From NCBI GenBank assembly GCA_964646345.1, contig CAZYDU010000005.1, positions 37,040-101,039 of the forward strand: DNA of 64,000 nt, written 5' to 3'. The notes below the pieces were generated by a model that was given only the letters and a program-made list of their open reading frames with translations, searched no databases and was not told where the DNA came from. The DNA is from RGIG1681 sp964646345 (GTDB lineage: Bacteria; Bacillota; Clostridia; Christensenellales; UBA1242). Position 1 is the stretch's first letter; each line of letters starts with the position of its first letter. Shown one piece after another: positions 44,235 to 53,451 of the stretch. The position numbers and the translations under genes were made by a program.

Positions 44235-45530
44235 ATGTTATTTAATAATTTAACAACAGAACGTAGAGCATCTTTGCTTGTAAAAAACTCTAACTTTTAC
44301 ATTGAGATTGCAAAATTTGTTCAGGCATACACAACGATAGTAAAAAATCCTAATGAGTTTTTGACGGAAATTGGCGAGCAACCAATAGACCCTAAAAAAA
44401 CGCATTTAAAGTGGGAACAACTCGTGAAAATCATGCAAACTGTTGACCTTGGATTTAAAAATCCACCAACAAGTATGGATTTGATTGTATACTATAACTA
44501 TGCATTGGAAATGGGCTCGGTTAAGGCATTGGAAAAAAGAATTGCAAGTGTAGACCAGGTTGCTGAAGCTCAAAAGCACTACTATAATTTTGTTGATGAA
44601 GAAAAAACCAATGCCGAAGAAGAATATCATAAACAAAAAAAGATTTATGAAGCAAGGCAAAGAGAAATGGGCTATGTTGATGGTCAATTATCTGTTGCAA
44701 AAGCAAAGAATGTCGTGTGTGCCATTGCAATGTTTTTATCTATTGTTATTGGTATGATTGGCATAGTTGGTTTCTTTGTGGATAATGTTATTGTTTCAAG
44801 CATAGGCAAAATAATTTCACAAAAGTATGCAAGATTCATTGGCTCGGGCATTTTAATTGCAATTATGTTTTTGCTTTTTGCATTGTTTAATCACTTATAT
44901 GTCAAAACAAAATATGATTATGTTAAACTTAAAAATGCAAGTTTTACAATTTTTGCTCGTGAAGATGAACTTGTTGCAAAGCAAACCATTTTAAAGAAAA
45001 AGCTTGATGAAGTCACACGTGATTATGAAACCGTGATGCGTGAAATCAATGATAAGTCTCAAAAATATGACGTAAAACACAATATAGACGTTTTAAAAAC
45101 CACTAATAAATTTTATCAAAAACTTTGCGAAGCTGAAGAACTTGCTGATATTGCTGAAAGGGTAGCTTCATCAAATGCTGAACTAGAAGAAGATTTCGCT
45201 CCAATTAAACTCACAAAAGAGCAGGAAGAAAACATCAATTCAATCAAGCAAGAAGCTATTGGCTTGGAAGGTCAAATTGATAAAGAAGCTTATAACGAGA
45301 AGTTTGAAAAATCAAGTAGAAAATCAAAATTGAACGAAAAAGAACAAGAAGAAAAGCAAGAAGAAGAAAAGAAAGAAAAACAAGAAGAACAAAAGAAAAC
45401 CGAAGAAGAAACCGCAAAACAAATCGAAGTTGCAAAGCAAGAACAAGATAGAAAAGGTTTTCAAGAGTCTATTGACTATGTTAAAGACTTGCTTGGGCTT
45501 TCAACGGATTCTTCTGAAAAGGAAAAATAA
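44235..45530 (+). CDS. Unknown membrane protein with coiled coils (431 aa)
   Basis: ATG follows AGGAG. Soluble N-terminus (1-95), coiled coil (about 95-155), two membrane segments (about 158-180 and 196-218), second coiled coil (about 235-290), and a very charged Glu/Lys/Gln C-terminus (about 350-405). No signal peptide. Same order of parts as the 556-aa protein at 23156-24826 with some N-terminal likeness. Function unknown; precedes the 1016-aa gene by about 110 nt. Confidence 0.8.
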   Translation: MLFNNLTTERRASLLVKNSNFYIEIAKFVQAYTTIVKNPNEFLTEIGEQPIDPKKTHLKWEQLVKIMQTVDLGFKNPPTSMDLIVYYNYALEMGSVKALEKRIASVDQVAEAQKHYYNFVDEEKTNAEEEYHKQKKIYEARQREMGYVDGQLSVAKAKNVVCAIAMFLSIVIGMIGIVGFFVDNVIVSSIGKIISQKYARFIGSGILIAIMFLLFALFNHLYVKTKYDYVKLKNASFTIFAREDELVAKQTILKKKLDEVTRDYETVMREINDKSQKYDVKHNIDVLKTTNKFYQKLCEAEELADIAERVASSNAELEEDFAPIKLTKEQEENINSIKQEAIGLEGQIDKEAYNEKFEKSSRKSKLNEKEQEEKQEEEKKEKQEEQKKTEEETAKQIEVAKQEQDRKGFQESIDYVKDLLGLSTDSSEKEK

Positions 45531-45584
45531 AGTTATGATAACTTAACTTTTTTTGCAAAGGGTATTCCATTTTTTAATCTTATA

Positions 45585-45593
45585 TGTTATAAT
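45585..45593 (+). promoter_or_regulatory. Extended -10 promoter for 45642-48692
   Basis: TGTTATAAT, followed about 30 nt later by AAAGGAG and ATG 45642. Confidence 0.55.
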
Positions 45594-45641
45594 TGTTTTA
45601 ACTAGAAAGGTGGGCAAGAAGAAAACAAAAGGAGAATATAT

Positions 45642-48600
45642 ATGGCAGAAACTAAAAAAGAAGGGCCTAAATTATCAGAAGCTGGCAGTGTTAATGATTG
45701 GGTTGCGTCATATTATGGGTTTAATGCATTAGACCAAGGCAAAAAGGACAAAATCAAGCATGTTAATCGTGTTGCACAATTTGCTTCAGTCTGCTATGTT
45801 GTTAGCAAAAATTCCAAAAAGGCACATGTTGACTTTTTTGAATCAAACTATACATCTTCAAGTAAGATGGTGTCAGAAGTTTCAGAACTTATTGTTAAAC
45901 TGCTAGCAAAAATGGCTGAAAATGGTGGCGGAAATGCCTTGACAAGAAAAGATTTTGAAGAATGTGGCGGAAAAGCGTTATTCCAAGGCAGACCAAACTA
46001 TGACGAAATTGTAAATGATTATATTGGCAATGACGGTTTGGTTTACACATGTATGTCTTTGTTTCCAATCTACACAAATCCTGATAAAAACGAAGAAATG
46101 TTCAAAGGTCTTGTTAACGATATGAATGATGTTAGACAAGACCATGCTCATTTGCTTTCAATTTCGACAGATGGAACAGCTGTTTCAATGAATTTAAAAG
46201 ACATTTTGAACATGCGTTACAAAATTTCAGAATGTGCTCAAGGTCAATGGAATAAAATTAAGGACGAAAAAAGTCACTCTCAATTTGAACTTAAAGATGC
46301 AAAAGAAGCTTTGTTTGAAAGTGAAAGAGACCTTGCTTTAAAAACAGGTAAACTTGCAGTGCTCGGTGGTGGTGCTGCCATGTCTATTGGTGCTGTTGTT
46401 GGTGGTGCTTTTTGGCCTGCACTTTTACTAATTCCAATGTACACTGTTAGCAAAAAATGGATTCCAGACTTTTTCAAATCACTTGGCGGTGTTTGGGGAA
46501 GCATGGAAAAGGGTAGAAAACTAAAAAGGAAAATTAATCGTGCTGATGCTCAAATTGAATATGTTACAAAGTGGGCACAATATGGCAAAGAAGCTGAAAA
46601 ACATTTGTCATTCAAAACAAGATGGTTTATGCGTGGCATTGATAAAACTTGTTTAAAGAAACAAGGAAAAACAATGGCGGTAGCTGTTTCAACAGAAATT
46701 GATGGCAAATTCAGAAAAAGTGAAGTTGAAAGTGTCTTTGAAGCAATAAGCAAAGGTGCTGGTGTTATGCAAGATGTCGCAAAAAAAGGTGACGACCTTG
46801 TGCCAGCTGATGCAGTTGATGTATTGAAGAAAAGAATTGATGCTTTGGTAATAGATATTGACCCAACAACTAAAACATTGAAAGTTGTTGATGGAAAACC
46901 AATCGATCCAACTGTATCATTCCAAGATATTAAAGACATTGCATCAACATTCAAAAAGTGGGAAAAAGATTTGCCTAGCGATTCAGCCGATGAAATCAAA
47001 ACATTGTTTGCTCAAAGAACAGCTGAAATTTGCAAATTCTTGGTATTTGACAAAACTATGACAAACCTTTCATATATAAAAGATGAAGTTTGTCCAAGTT
47101 TAGCTGAAGATTCTGAAGTTATGGAAGTTTTGAAAGGCGGTAAAGCTCTTGACGTTTCAAAAATCAGAAATCTTGCAACTTTTGCAAGTAAAGAACTTAC
47201 TGGACTTGGAGATACAGCACACCCAATACTTGATGATGATGGAAATCCAATAGATTACACAAACATGACATTGAATGACTTTATTGGTAGAAAAGAAAAA
47301 CCATTGTTTGATGCTTCAACGATGCCCACATTTGCTGACACTTCAGACTATAAATTGCTTGAAGCTGTTAGTTTAATTGAACATTTAAATTTTGATACTT
47401 CTCTAGAGCATTTTGTTAGTAATGGAAAAAATTCACAGTATATTTCTTCAGTAATCAGTCAAATTTCGAATGATTCAGATAGAGATAAATGTGACAAAAC
47501 TTTCAAAGAACAAATGAAAAGACTTTCTTTATTGAAAGCACGTGAATTAAGTAAGGACACATTCCAAGCAATTAACGAAGGAAGGGTTAGTGGTCAACTT
47601 TCAAACTTTCCAGATGTATTTAAAAAGATTGGCGAAATCAAATATGAAACAATCAATACGATTTCTGAACTTTATACAAACCTTGGAAAACTTAAACCAG
47701 ATGAAGTTGGACACTATATTAAAACAAAACTTAGAAAACGTGTTTATGATGTTATGCTTGCCTATGCAAACGACAACAAGGAAAAATTTAAAAACAACCT
47801 AGGCGATTTATCGACATATTTACAAAGTGTAAATTCATGTGCATATCTTGACGATAAACAAAAAATGGACTTATCTGCTTCAGTTACTGGTTATATTTTT
47901 GAAGCTTTCAACAATAAATATGCCGACCTTACCGAAACATTTATGCAATCCGGTAATGGTTATAAAACCGATGAATTTTCAGGATACTTAAAAAGTTATG
48001 AATCAGGTGGTTTTAAAGAATTGTTTGATTCAGACCAATCAAGTACAACACAAGATTTAAAGGTTAACATTACTTACATGAGAGATTTACAAGATGTTTA
48101 TAAATCACTTGGTTTTAATGACCAATTTGATTTAAATAAAGATGAATCTAAATATATTGCAGAAAGTTTATTGTCTGATAGATCAACAGGAAACAAACCA
48201 ATTAGACGTGGAAACGATGACCCATTAAGAAGTTTTATTACAGAAAATATTAAGAATATGGATATAAATTTTGCAAATAGTATTGACCAGACTAATATAG
48301 TGAATAGCAAACCATATAAAGATTTAGTAAGTGCATTAAATGCAATAAATGCAATGCCAAGTGCAACAGGAAAAGAAATTTATGATAAATACACAGCATT
48401 GATTATTTTGAAAAACAAATGTGTATCACTCTTTAGGCTTTGTATGAAAGCATTCGTTTCAGGACACTATTCAGGAAGTAAGTCAACTTGGGTTGATACC
48501 AATGCGATTTTGATTGATGGTGTTAAGCAGGTTTGGGCAAATGGAATCATGAAAGATATTGATGATGCGATTGCAACTTATGCTACTATTCCTAATTTCA

Positions 48601-48692
48601 ACAAAGGTAGTGTTACAACTGCTAGAAGTGAACTTGCAAAATATGGTGTTGGTAGTGAAGTTGAGAAAATGCTCACAGAACGTCAACTTTAA
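45642..48692 (+). CDS. Unknown large helical protein with one hydrophobic hairpin (1016 aa)
   Basis: ATG follows AAAGGAG. The N-terminal 230 residues are soluble; about 240-275 is a Gly/Ala/Leu hydrophobic hairpin (LAVLGGGAAMSIGAVVGG.FWPALLLIP); the other 740 residues are mostly helical, with no repeats or catalytic motif I can name. No signal peptide, so the bulk is probably cytoplasmic and tethered to membrane. General plan (long helices around one hairpin) recalls the proteins at 4226-6169 and 44235-45530. Transcribed on its own and ended by a terminator. Function unknown. Confidence 0.8.
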   Translation: MAETKKEGPKLSEAGSVNDWVASYYGFNALDQGKKDKIKHVNRVAQFASVCYVVSKNSKKAHVDFFESNYTSSSKMVSEVSELIVKLLAKMAENGGGNALTRKDFEECGGKALFQGRPNYDEIVNDYIGNDGLVYTCMSLFPIYTNPDKNEEMFKGLVNDMNDVRQDHAHLLSISTDGTAVSMNLKDILNMRYKISECAQGQWNKIKDEKSHSQFELKDAKEALFESERDLALKTGKLAVLGGGAAMSIGAVVGGAFWPALLLIPMYTVSKKWIPDFFKSLGGVWGSMEKGRKLKRKINRADAQIEYVTKWAQYGKEAEKHLSFKTRWFMRGIDKTCLKKQGKTMAVAVSTEIDGKFRKSEVESVFEAISKGAGVMQDVAKKGDDLVPADAVDVLKKRIDALVIDIDPTTKTLKVVDGKPIDPTVSFQDIKDIASTFKKWEKDLPSDSADEIKTLFAQRTAEICKFLVFDKTMTNLSYIKDEVCPSLAEDSEVMEVLKGGKALDVSKIRNLATFASKELTGLGDTAHPILDDDGNPIDYTNMTLNDFIGRKEKPLFDASTMPTFADTSDYKLLEAVSLIEHLNFDTSLEHFVSNGKNSQYISSVISQISNDSDRDKCDKTFKEQMKRLSLLKARELSKDTFQAINEGRVSGQLSNFPDVFKKIGEIKYETINTISELYTNLGKLKPDEVGHYIKTKLRKRVYDVMLAYANDNKEKFKNNLGDLSTYLQSVNSCAYLDDKQKMDLSASVTGYIFEAFNNKYADLTETFMQSGNGYKTDEFSGYLKSYESGGFKELFDSDQSSTTQDLKVNITYMRDLQDVYKSLGFNDQFDLNKDESKYIAESLLSDRSTGNKPIRRGNDDPLRSFITENIKNMDINFANSIDQTNIVNSKPYKDLVSALNAINAMPSATGKEIYDKYTALIILKNKCVSLFRLCMKAFVSGHYSGSKSTWVDTNAILIDGVKQVWANGIMKDIDDAIATYATIPNFNKGSVTTARSELAKYGVGSEVEKMLTERQL

Positions 48693-48699
48693 TAAACAC

Positions 48700-48733
48700 A
48701 AAAAACATTAACTTTCGGGTTAATGTTTTTTTG
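48700..48733 (+). terminator. Intrinsic terminator after the 1016-aa gene
   Basis: AAACATTAAC-TTTC-GGGTTAATGTTT stem with seven T. Confidence 0.9.
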
Positions 48734-48776
48734 TGTGAATTTTTAGTGTGCAATATTTGAAATTAAAAAGAAATGT

Positions 48777-48990
48777 GTCATCTCGACCAAACGTAGTGCG
48801 GGGAGAGAGTCCCATGACAGAAAGGTATGTAAACATGTTCCATTTTTGGGATAGGGGATTTCTCCATTCCGCTATCGCTCCAGTCGAAATGACACTGGGG
48901 GAGATGGGGATTTCTCGACTTCGCTCGAAATGACATAAAAGTGTGTCATCTCGACCGCAGTGGAGAGATACCATTGAAAGAAAAGTGCGT
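48777..48990. repeat. Cluster of MITE-like repeats
   Basis: One nearly complete element (48777-48893, GTCATCTCGACC ... GTCGAAATGAC), one right half (about 48900-48934) and one left half (48945-about 48972). The complete copy has an internal segment unlike that of the 7.6-kb copies. Confidence 0.75.
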
Positions 48991-49018
48991 AAATGTGGCA
49001 TTATCTAATTTCTTGCAC

Positions 49019-49052
49019 AAAAAACTCTACATTTAAATTGTGTAGAGTTTTT
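49019..49052. terminator. Intrinsic terminator for 49059-49658
   Basis: AAAACTCTACA / TGTAGAGTTTT stem; bidirectional. Confidence 0.85.
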
Positions 49053-49058
49053 ATTAAT

Positions 49059-49658
49059 CTATTTATTAGGATTAAGTCTTGCCAAAGTGTCGGCAATTTT
49101 TTCTGGATTACTTGAGCCGTAGGTTTTGTTGAGTGATGCAAGGTTTTCACGATGCATTTGTTTTTCAGTTGAAGCTCTGAGAAGTTCTCCAAATTGATTA
49201 TTCTTTGCAATATTTTTCAAGTTGTTAACGGTAAATTTTCTTTTGCGTTCAACGTAGTATGGCATAGAATTGAAAATTTCATCTTCAAGTCTATCTTGAA
49301 TTGCTTGGCTTGGTGTGATGTTTGCTTGTTCACAAAGGCTTGAAAATTGTTCAAAATCAAAAACAGTGTCTTCAGCAAACAAATTTACATGTGGTTCAAC
49401 CATAACCGAAAAATCATCGAAAATAATTTGACAGCCATCGCACAAAACCAAAACAGTTGAGCCGTCTTCACTCCTTTCATGAGTTATATATCCATAAGGA
49501 GTGAAAAAGTCAGCAATTTTCTTATCAGAAAACTTATCAATATATCTTATGTCTTGTTTGTTTGATTGTGTATGTTTTATTGTTTCAATTTGTGGTTTTG
49601 CTGGCATCGAATCACGCACAGCATTAATTTCATCAAAAGAAACTTTTGATACTGACAT
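49059..49658 (-). CDS. Unknown 199-residue soluble protein
   Basis: ATG follows AGGGGG and a promoter at 49692-49720. Mixed alpha/beta prediction; central part has LVLCDGCQIIFDDFSVMVE, C-terminus is basic and helical. No membrane segment or metal cluster beyond a CDGC pair. Monocistronic and faces the L10 operon. No family recognised. Confidence 0.7.
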   Translation of the reverse strand: MSVSKVSFDEINAVRDSMPAKPQIETIKHTQSNKQDIRYIDKFSDKKIADFFTPYGYITHERSEDGSTVLVLCDGCQIIFDDFSVMVEPHVNLFAEDTVFDFEQFSSLCEQANITPSQAIQDRLEDEIFNSMPYYVERKRKFTVNNLKNIAKNNQFGELLRASTEKQMHRENLASLNKTYGSSNPEKIADTLARLNPNK

Positions 49659-49691
49659 ACTTATCCCCCTTTAATTTTTCTTTGCGTTAGG

Positions 49692-49720
49692 ATTATAACA
49701 CGACTAAAGCTCGATTTCAA
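49692..49720 (-). promoter_or_regulatory. Promoter of 49059-49658
   Basis: On the minus strand: TTGAAA, 17-bp spacer, TATAAT preceded by TG (extended -10 TGTTATAAT). Confidence 0.65.
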
Positions 49721-49878
49721 TACCTAAGTTAAAAATTTTTACATTTTTTTTGCTAATGTATTGCGAATTTAATTAAAAATGCACACTAGTAAAAGTATAT
49801 GTATATCACTTACATAAATATTATACAATAATAACAGCGGAGTTTCAATAGCCACTGAAAAATAATTTTATAAAACCC

Positions 49879-49906
49879 TTGACAAAAAATTTATATTGAT
49901 TATAAT
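49879..49906 (+). promoter_or_regulatory. Promoter of rplJ-rplL
   Basis: TTGACA (49879-49884), 16-bp spacer, TATAAT (49901-49906). Confidence 0.75.
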
Positions 49907-49924
49907 AACTTTTGTTAATTAATC

Positions 49925-50040
49925 TTAAGCCAAAGACAGCAAGTGGGTTTATTCCGTAAATCTTGCCGAGGAACATTTAGTATAAGTTTGACATTATCCT
50001 TATGTTTCTCTTGGAAGCATAAGGTTTTTTAATCTTCACA
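49925..50040 (+). promoter_or_regulatory. Ribosomal protein L10 leader with attenuator
   Basis: The leader carries the L10-leader-like AGCAAGTGGG ... CTTGCCGAGGA pairing, ending in a terminator hairpin CCTTATG...CATAAGG plus T-run (49998-50030) before the AGGAGG site of rplJ. In Firmicutes, L10(L12)4 binds such leaders and promotes termination when in excess; the same mechanism is inferred here. Confidence 0.75.
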
Positions 50041-50060
50041 CTATTATAGGAGGATAAACA

Positions 50061-50552
50061 ATGTCAGCAAATTTTGAAAACAAAAAAGTTGTTGTTAGCG
50101 AAATTGAGTCTTACGCTAAAGAAGCTAAATCTATTGTTTTAGTTGACTATCGTGGTCTTACAGTTTCTCAAGCCAACGAACTTAGAAATGACGTTCGTTC
50201 AGCTGGTGGCATTTACAAGGTTTACAAAAACAGACTTATGAAAATCGCTTTTGAAAATCTTGGTATTAAATTCCCAGAAGCTGATTTCGAAGGAACAACA
50301 GCTGTTCTATTTCATGCAAATGACGAAGTTGCCCCTGCTAAAATTGCACTTGATGGTTCAAAGAAATTCGCAAAGCACTTAGTTTTGAAATCAGGTTATG
50401 TTAATGGTAAATATCTTAACACTGAAGAAATTACCGCATTTGCAAACATTCCATCAAGAGATGTTTTACTTGCTCAACTTCTTGGTTTGCTTACAAACCC
50501 AATGCGTTCTCTTGCTGTTGCAATAAACGAAGTTGCAAAAAAGAATGCATAA
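50061..50552 (+). CDS. rplJ: 50S ribosomal protein L10
   Basis: 163 residues. VDYRGLTVSQANELRNDVR and YKVYKNRLMKIAF segments are diagnostic. L10 anchors L12 dimers to the stalk base. Preceded by an L10 leader; rplL follows after 60 nt. Confidence 0.97.
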   Translation: MSANFENKKVVVSEIESYAKEAKSIVLVDYRGLTVSQANELRNDVRSAGGIYKVYKNRLMKIAFENLGIKFPEADFEGTTAVLFHANDEVAPAKIALDGSKKFAKHLVLKSGYVNGKYLNTEEITAFANIPSRDVLLAQLLGLLTNPMRSLAVAINEVAKKNA

Positions 50553-50612
50553 CACACACGCTTGTTGCGTAACAAAAAATTTAATCATAATTAAAATATA
50601 AGGAGAAAAATT

Positions 50613-50981
50613 ATGGCAGATATTAAGAAAATTATCGAAGATGTTAAAGCTATGACAGTTGTTGAACTTAACGACCTTGTTAAAGCTATTGAAGAAGAAT
50701 TTGGAGTTAGTGCTGCAGCTATGGCTGTTGCTGCTCCAGCTGCAGGTGCTGCTGCAGCAGAAGAAGAAAAAACTGAATTTAACGTAGTTCTTACAGAAGT
50801 AGGTGCTAACAAAATCGCAGTTATTAAAGTTGTTAGAGAAATCACAGGTCTTGGACTTGCTGAATCTAAAGCTATGGCTGAAACACCAAACGCTGTAGTT
50901 AAAGAAGGTATCGCTAAAGAAGCAGCTGAAGAAATGGTTAAGAAATTTGCTGAAGCTGGTGCTAAAGCAGTTCTTAAGTAA
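50613..50981 (+). CDS. rplL: 50S ribosomal protein L7/L12
   Basis: 122 residues. N-terminal dimerisation domain (VVELNDLVKAIEEEFGV), Ala-rich hinge (about 30-50), C-terminal EF-binding domain with TEFNVVLTEVGANKIAVIK and GLGLAESKAM. AAGGAG precedes ATG. Not followed by rpoB, unlike most bacteria. Confidence 0.98.
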   Translation: MADIKKIIEDVKAMTVVELNDLVKAIEEEFGVSAAAMAVAAPAAGAAAAEEEKTEFNVVLTEVGANKIAVIKVVREITGLGLAESKAMAETPNAVVKEGIAKEAAEEMVKKFAEAGAKAVLK

Positions 50982-51006
50982 TTTTAGATTTAAAAAAGTG
51001 TGAAGC

Positions 51007-51040
51007 AAATGGGTGACTTGTTGTTGCCCATTTTTTATGC
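51007..51040 (+). terminator. Intrinsic terminator after rplL
   Basis: AAATGGGTGAC / GTTGCCCATTT stem with a G-U pair and six T. Confidence 0.75.
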
Positions 51041-51112
51041 GAAAAATTGGCTTAGAAATTTATTTGATTTGAAAAACAATTTGTTATAAAATTTGATGTG
51101 GGGGAATAAACT

Positions 51113-51976
51113 ATGAAAGACCTTGACAAATGCTGGTGTAAAAGTGGTAAAAATTATGTGGATTGTCACAAATCTTATGATGAAAAGATTTTGCCTTTAA
51201 AGAAAAAGGGTTGCATTTTGCCACCACATTCGCTTATAAAAAATGAAAAACAAATTGAAGGAATCAGAGAAGCTTGCAGGATTAATACATTAATTCTTGA
51301 CAAAGTTGCAAGTGAAATTAAAGTTGGTATGACAACTGAAGATATTGATAAAATTGTCTTCAATGAAACTATAAGGCTTGGTGGAACTCCGGCATGCTTA
51401 GGATACGAAGGTTTCCCAAAATCCGTTTGCACTTCGGTTAACAGTGTGGTTTGCCATGGTATTCCTAGCAAAAAAGTGGTGCTAAAAGACGGGGATATTG
51501 TAAACGTTGACTGCACAACAATAGTTAACGGTTACTTTGGGGATAGTTCACGTATGTTTGAGATTGGAAATGTTAGTGAAAAAGCCCACAAACTTGTAAC
51601 TGTTACAAAAGAATGTTTGGACTTAGCTGTTAAAGGTATAAAACCGTATTGTCATGTTGGGGATATTGGCGGAATAATCTCAAAGTATGCAAGAGCCAAT
51701 GGATTTTCTGTTGTAAAAGAACTTGGTGGTCATGGTGTTGGACTTGATATGCATGAAGACCCTTTTGTTGACCATACTGCAAAATCTGGTACTGGCATGA
51801 TTTTAGTGCCAGGCATGGTGTTTACTATCGAGCCTATGATTAATGCTGGCAAAGCTGGTGTTTGTATTGACGATAGTGATGGTTGGACTATTTGGACTTG
51901 GGACGATAGTTTGTCCGCTCAGTGGGAATATACTTTGCTTATGACTGAAACTGGTGTTGAGATTTTGGCAAAATAG
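51113..51976 (+). CDS. map: Methionine aminopeptidase with N-terminal SEC-C motif
   Basis: 287 residues. N-terminal SEC-C-type zinc motif CWCKSG...DCH (7-20), then the pita-bread fold with the five metal ligands in NVDCT, GDSSR, GGHGVG, TIEPM and QWEYTLL. Removes initiator Met from nascent proteins. GGGGG precedes ATG. The SEC-C-bearing form is known in several clostridia. Confidence 0.95.
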   Translation: MKDLDKCWCKSGKNYVDCHKSYDEKILPLKKKGCILPPHSLIKNEKQIEGIREACRINTLILDKVASEIKVGMTTEDIDKIVFNETIRLGGTPACLGYEGFPKSVCTSVNSVVCHGIPSKKVVLKDGDIVNVDCTTIVNGYFGDSSRMFEIGNVSEKAHKLVTVTKECLDLAVKGIKPYCHVGDIGGIISKYARANGFSVVKELGGHGVGLDMHEDPFVDHTAKSGTGMILVPGMVFTIEPMINAGKAGVCIDDSDGWTIWTWDDSLSAQWEYTLLMTETGVEILAK

Positions 51977-52001
51977 TTTAAAATATATTAAATTTTGTAT
52001 A

Positions 52002-52029
52002 TTGACAACTTTGAATTGTTAATTATAAT
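52002..52029 (+). promoter_or_regulatory. Promoter of 52048-52650
   Basis: TTGACA (52002-52007), 16-bp spacer, TATAAT (52024-52029). Confidence 0.7.
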
Positions 52030-52047
52030 GGAAATGGAGAACAAAAC

Positions 52048-52650
52048 GTGAAAAATGTCAATAAAGAACCTAGCAAAAGAGAAATATTGCTTAAATCATA
52101 TAAATCTGCTAGACGTGTGTTAATGGAAGTTTGTGAAGATTGCGGAATTGAATTTGAAAAAACATTTCCGTCTTTTATTGAACAAATTGATGACTCAGTT
52201 AGCGAAGAAACGATACATTTAAAAGTACAATTTATGAAAAATCAAATCACGGAATTAATAAATAAAAATTTCTTGGAAAATTGGTTGGACATAATAGATA
52301 AGTCTTACGATGATGAACAAAAAAAACATATTGTTCAGATGGTTAACAGGTCGATAGAAAGTGATCCTATTCATATATATCGCTGTTGTTCAATAGCCTG
52401 CAATTCACTTGCTCAACTTGGAAACAATAATAAAAGAAATACAGAATTAAAGCATTTGGAAGATTATAGTTCATGTAGCACTATTGAAGATGTTGAAAAT
52501 AACTATGGAATTCTGTTCTATTCTAAATACAAAGAAGAAACGACCAAAGCTTTTGTGAAAGGTTTTAAGAGAAACAATCAGGTTAATTATACATTTGCTA
52601 CTGCTTTATTTGGCGAATGTGAAGAACAAACTCAGCCAGGAGAGCAATAA
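52048..52650 (+). CDS. Unknown 200-residue soluble protein
   Basis: GTG start after TGGAG. Mostly helical, with several cysteines (CEDCG near 28, RCCSIAC near 111) but no clear zinc cluster, and no membrane segment. Own promoter. A second unknown gene of similar size follows. No family recognised. Confidence 0.7.
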   Translation: MKNVNKEPSKREILLKSYKSARRVLMEVCEDCGIEFEKTFPSFIEQIDDSVSEETIHLKVQFMKNQITELINKNFLENWLDIIDKSYDDEQKKHIVQMVNRSIESDPIHIYRCCSIACNSLAQLGNNNKRNTELKHLEDYSSCSTIEDVENNYGILFYSKYKEETTKAFVKGFKRNNQVNYTFATALFGECEEQTQPGEQ

Positions 52651-52693
52651 ATTTTATTTTCAGCCGGTATAAGATTTTGTTATAGTTTGACTA

Positions 52694-52723
52694 TTGACAA
52701 TTTGTATTAATTAATATTAAAAT
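52694..52723 (+). promoter_or_regulatory. Promoter of 52754-53407
   Basis: TTGACA (52694-52699), about 17-18 bp spacer, TTAAAAT-type -10. Confidence 0.55.
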
Positions 52724-52753
52724 ATTTATATCAATAAAAAAGGAAATAATTTT

Positions 52754-53407
52754 ATGGATAGAGTAGATAAATATGAAAGACAATTATTGCAAAATGAGAA
52801 TATTAGCAATGCTATTGGATTAGTTGAGTCAAATGTGCAAACAGTTCTAAAGGAAGCAAGAAAAGCTGATGAAAAAATGGCGAGACTTACAAAACTTCTT
52901 GACGATTTAAGAAAAAGCAAAATTTACTTGCCTGATGAAACAAAAGAAATGTCGGGAATAATGATGTATTTGAAAAGAATTGCAGAAGGCAAGACAGCAT
53001 CTCAAGAAATTGTTAACAATGATTTTGATGTGGATTATCTTAGCAAAACTTTAGATACTGAAAGGGAATCACTAAAGAATAGTGTTAAAGACGAAGATGT
53101 TTCTGATATGTATTTAGCTGTAGTTGATATTAAAAATATGGCTTATGCTTATACACATGAAGCTGAAAAAGAAATCAGGCCATTTATTGGCGGTGGAGAT
53201 GTTGCTTATGCGATTTTGAATGCAATATCTGCCGTTGATAAAAATAGAAGATACAATTTAAATCAAAATGAAGTTGATTTGATTATGGAGACAATCTCAA
53301 CACCAGATGAATGTGTTAACCGAAATGTTTATAAAGATTATAAAAATCTTTACGAACAAAAATACGTAAAAAATTATAACCAATCTAATGTTCAAAAAGG
53401 CGAATAA
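52754..53407 (+). CDS. Unknown 217-residue helical protein
   Basis: ATG after AAAGGAA. Highly charged, with an N-terminal coiled coil (about 10-60) and no membrane segment. Middle part contains FIGGGDVAYAILNAISAVDKN. Own promoter and a terminator shared with convergent fba. Function unknown. Confidence 0.7.
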   Translation: MDRVDKYERQLLQNENISNAIGLVESNVQTVLKEARKADEKMARLTKLLDDLRKSKIYLPDETKEMSGIMMYLKRIAEGKTASQEIVNNDFDVDYLSKTLDTERESLKNSVKDEDVSDMYLAVVDIKNMAYAYTHEAEKEIRPFIGGGDVAYAILNAISAVDKNRRYNLNQNEVDLIMETISTPDECVNRNVYKDYKNLYEQKYVKNYNQSNVQKGE

Positions 53408-53409
53408 AT

Positions 53410-53440
53410 AAAAAAGGTTACATAAAAATGTAACCTTTTT
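53410..53440. terminator. Bidirectional terminator between 52754-53407 and fba
   Basis: GGTTACAT / ATGTAACC stem flanked by A- and T-runs. Confidence 0.88.
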
Positions 53441-53451
53441 CTATTGCTAAA

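Noticed and set aside
50466..51008. Minus-strand frames over rplJ-rplL
   Set aside because: Antisense shadows of ribosomal protein genes; biased composition and no ribosome binding site.
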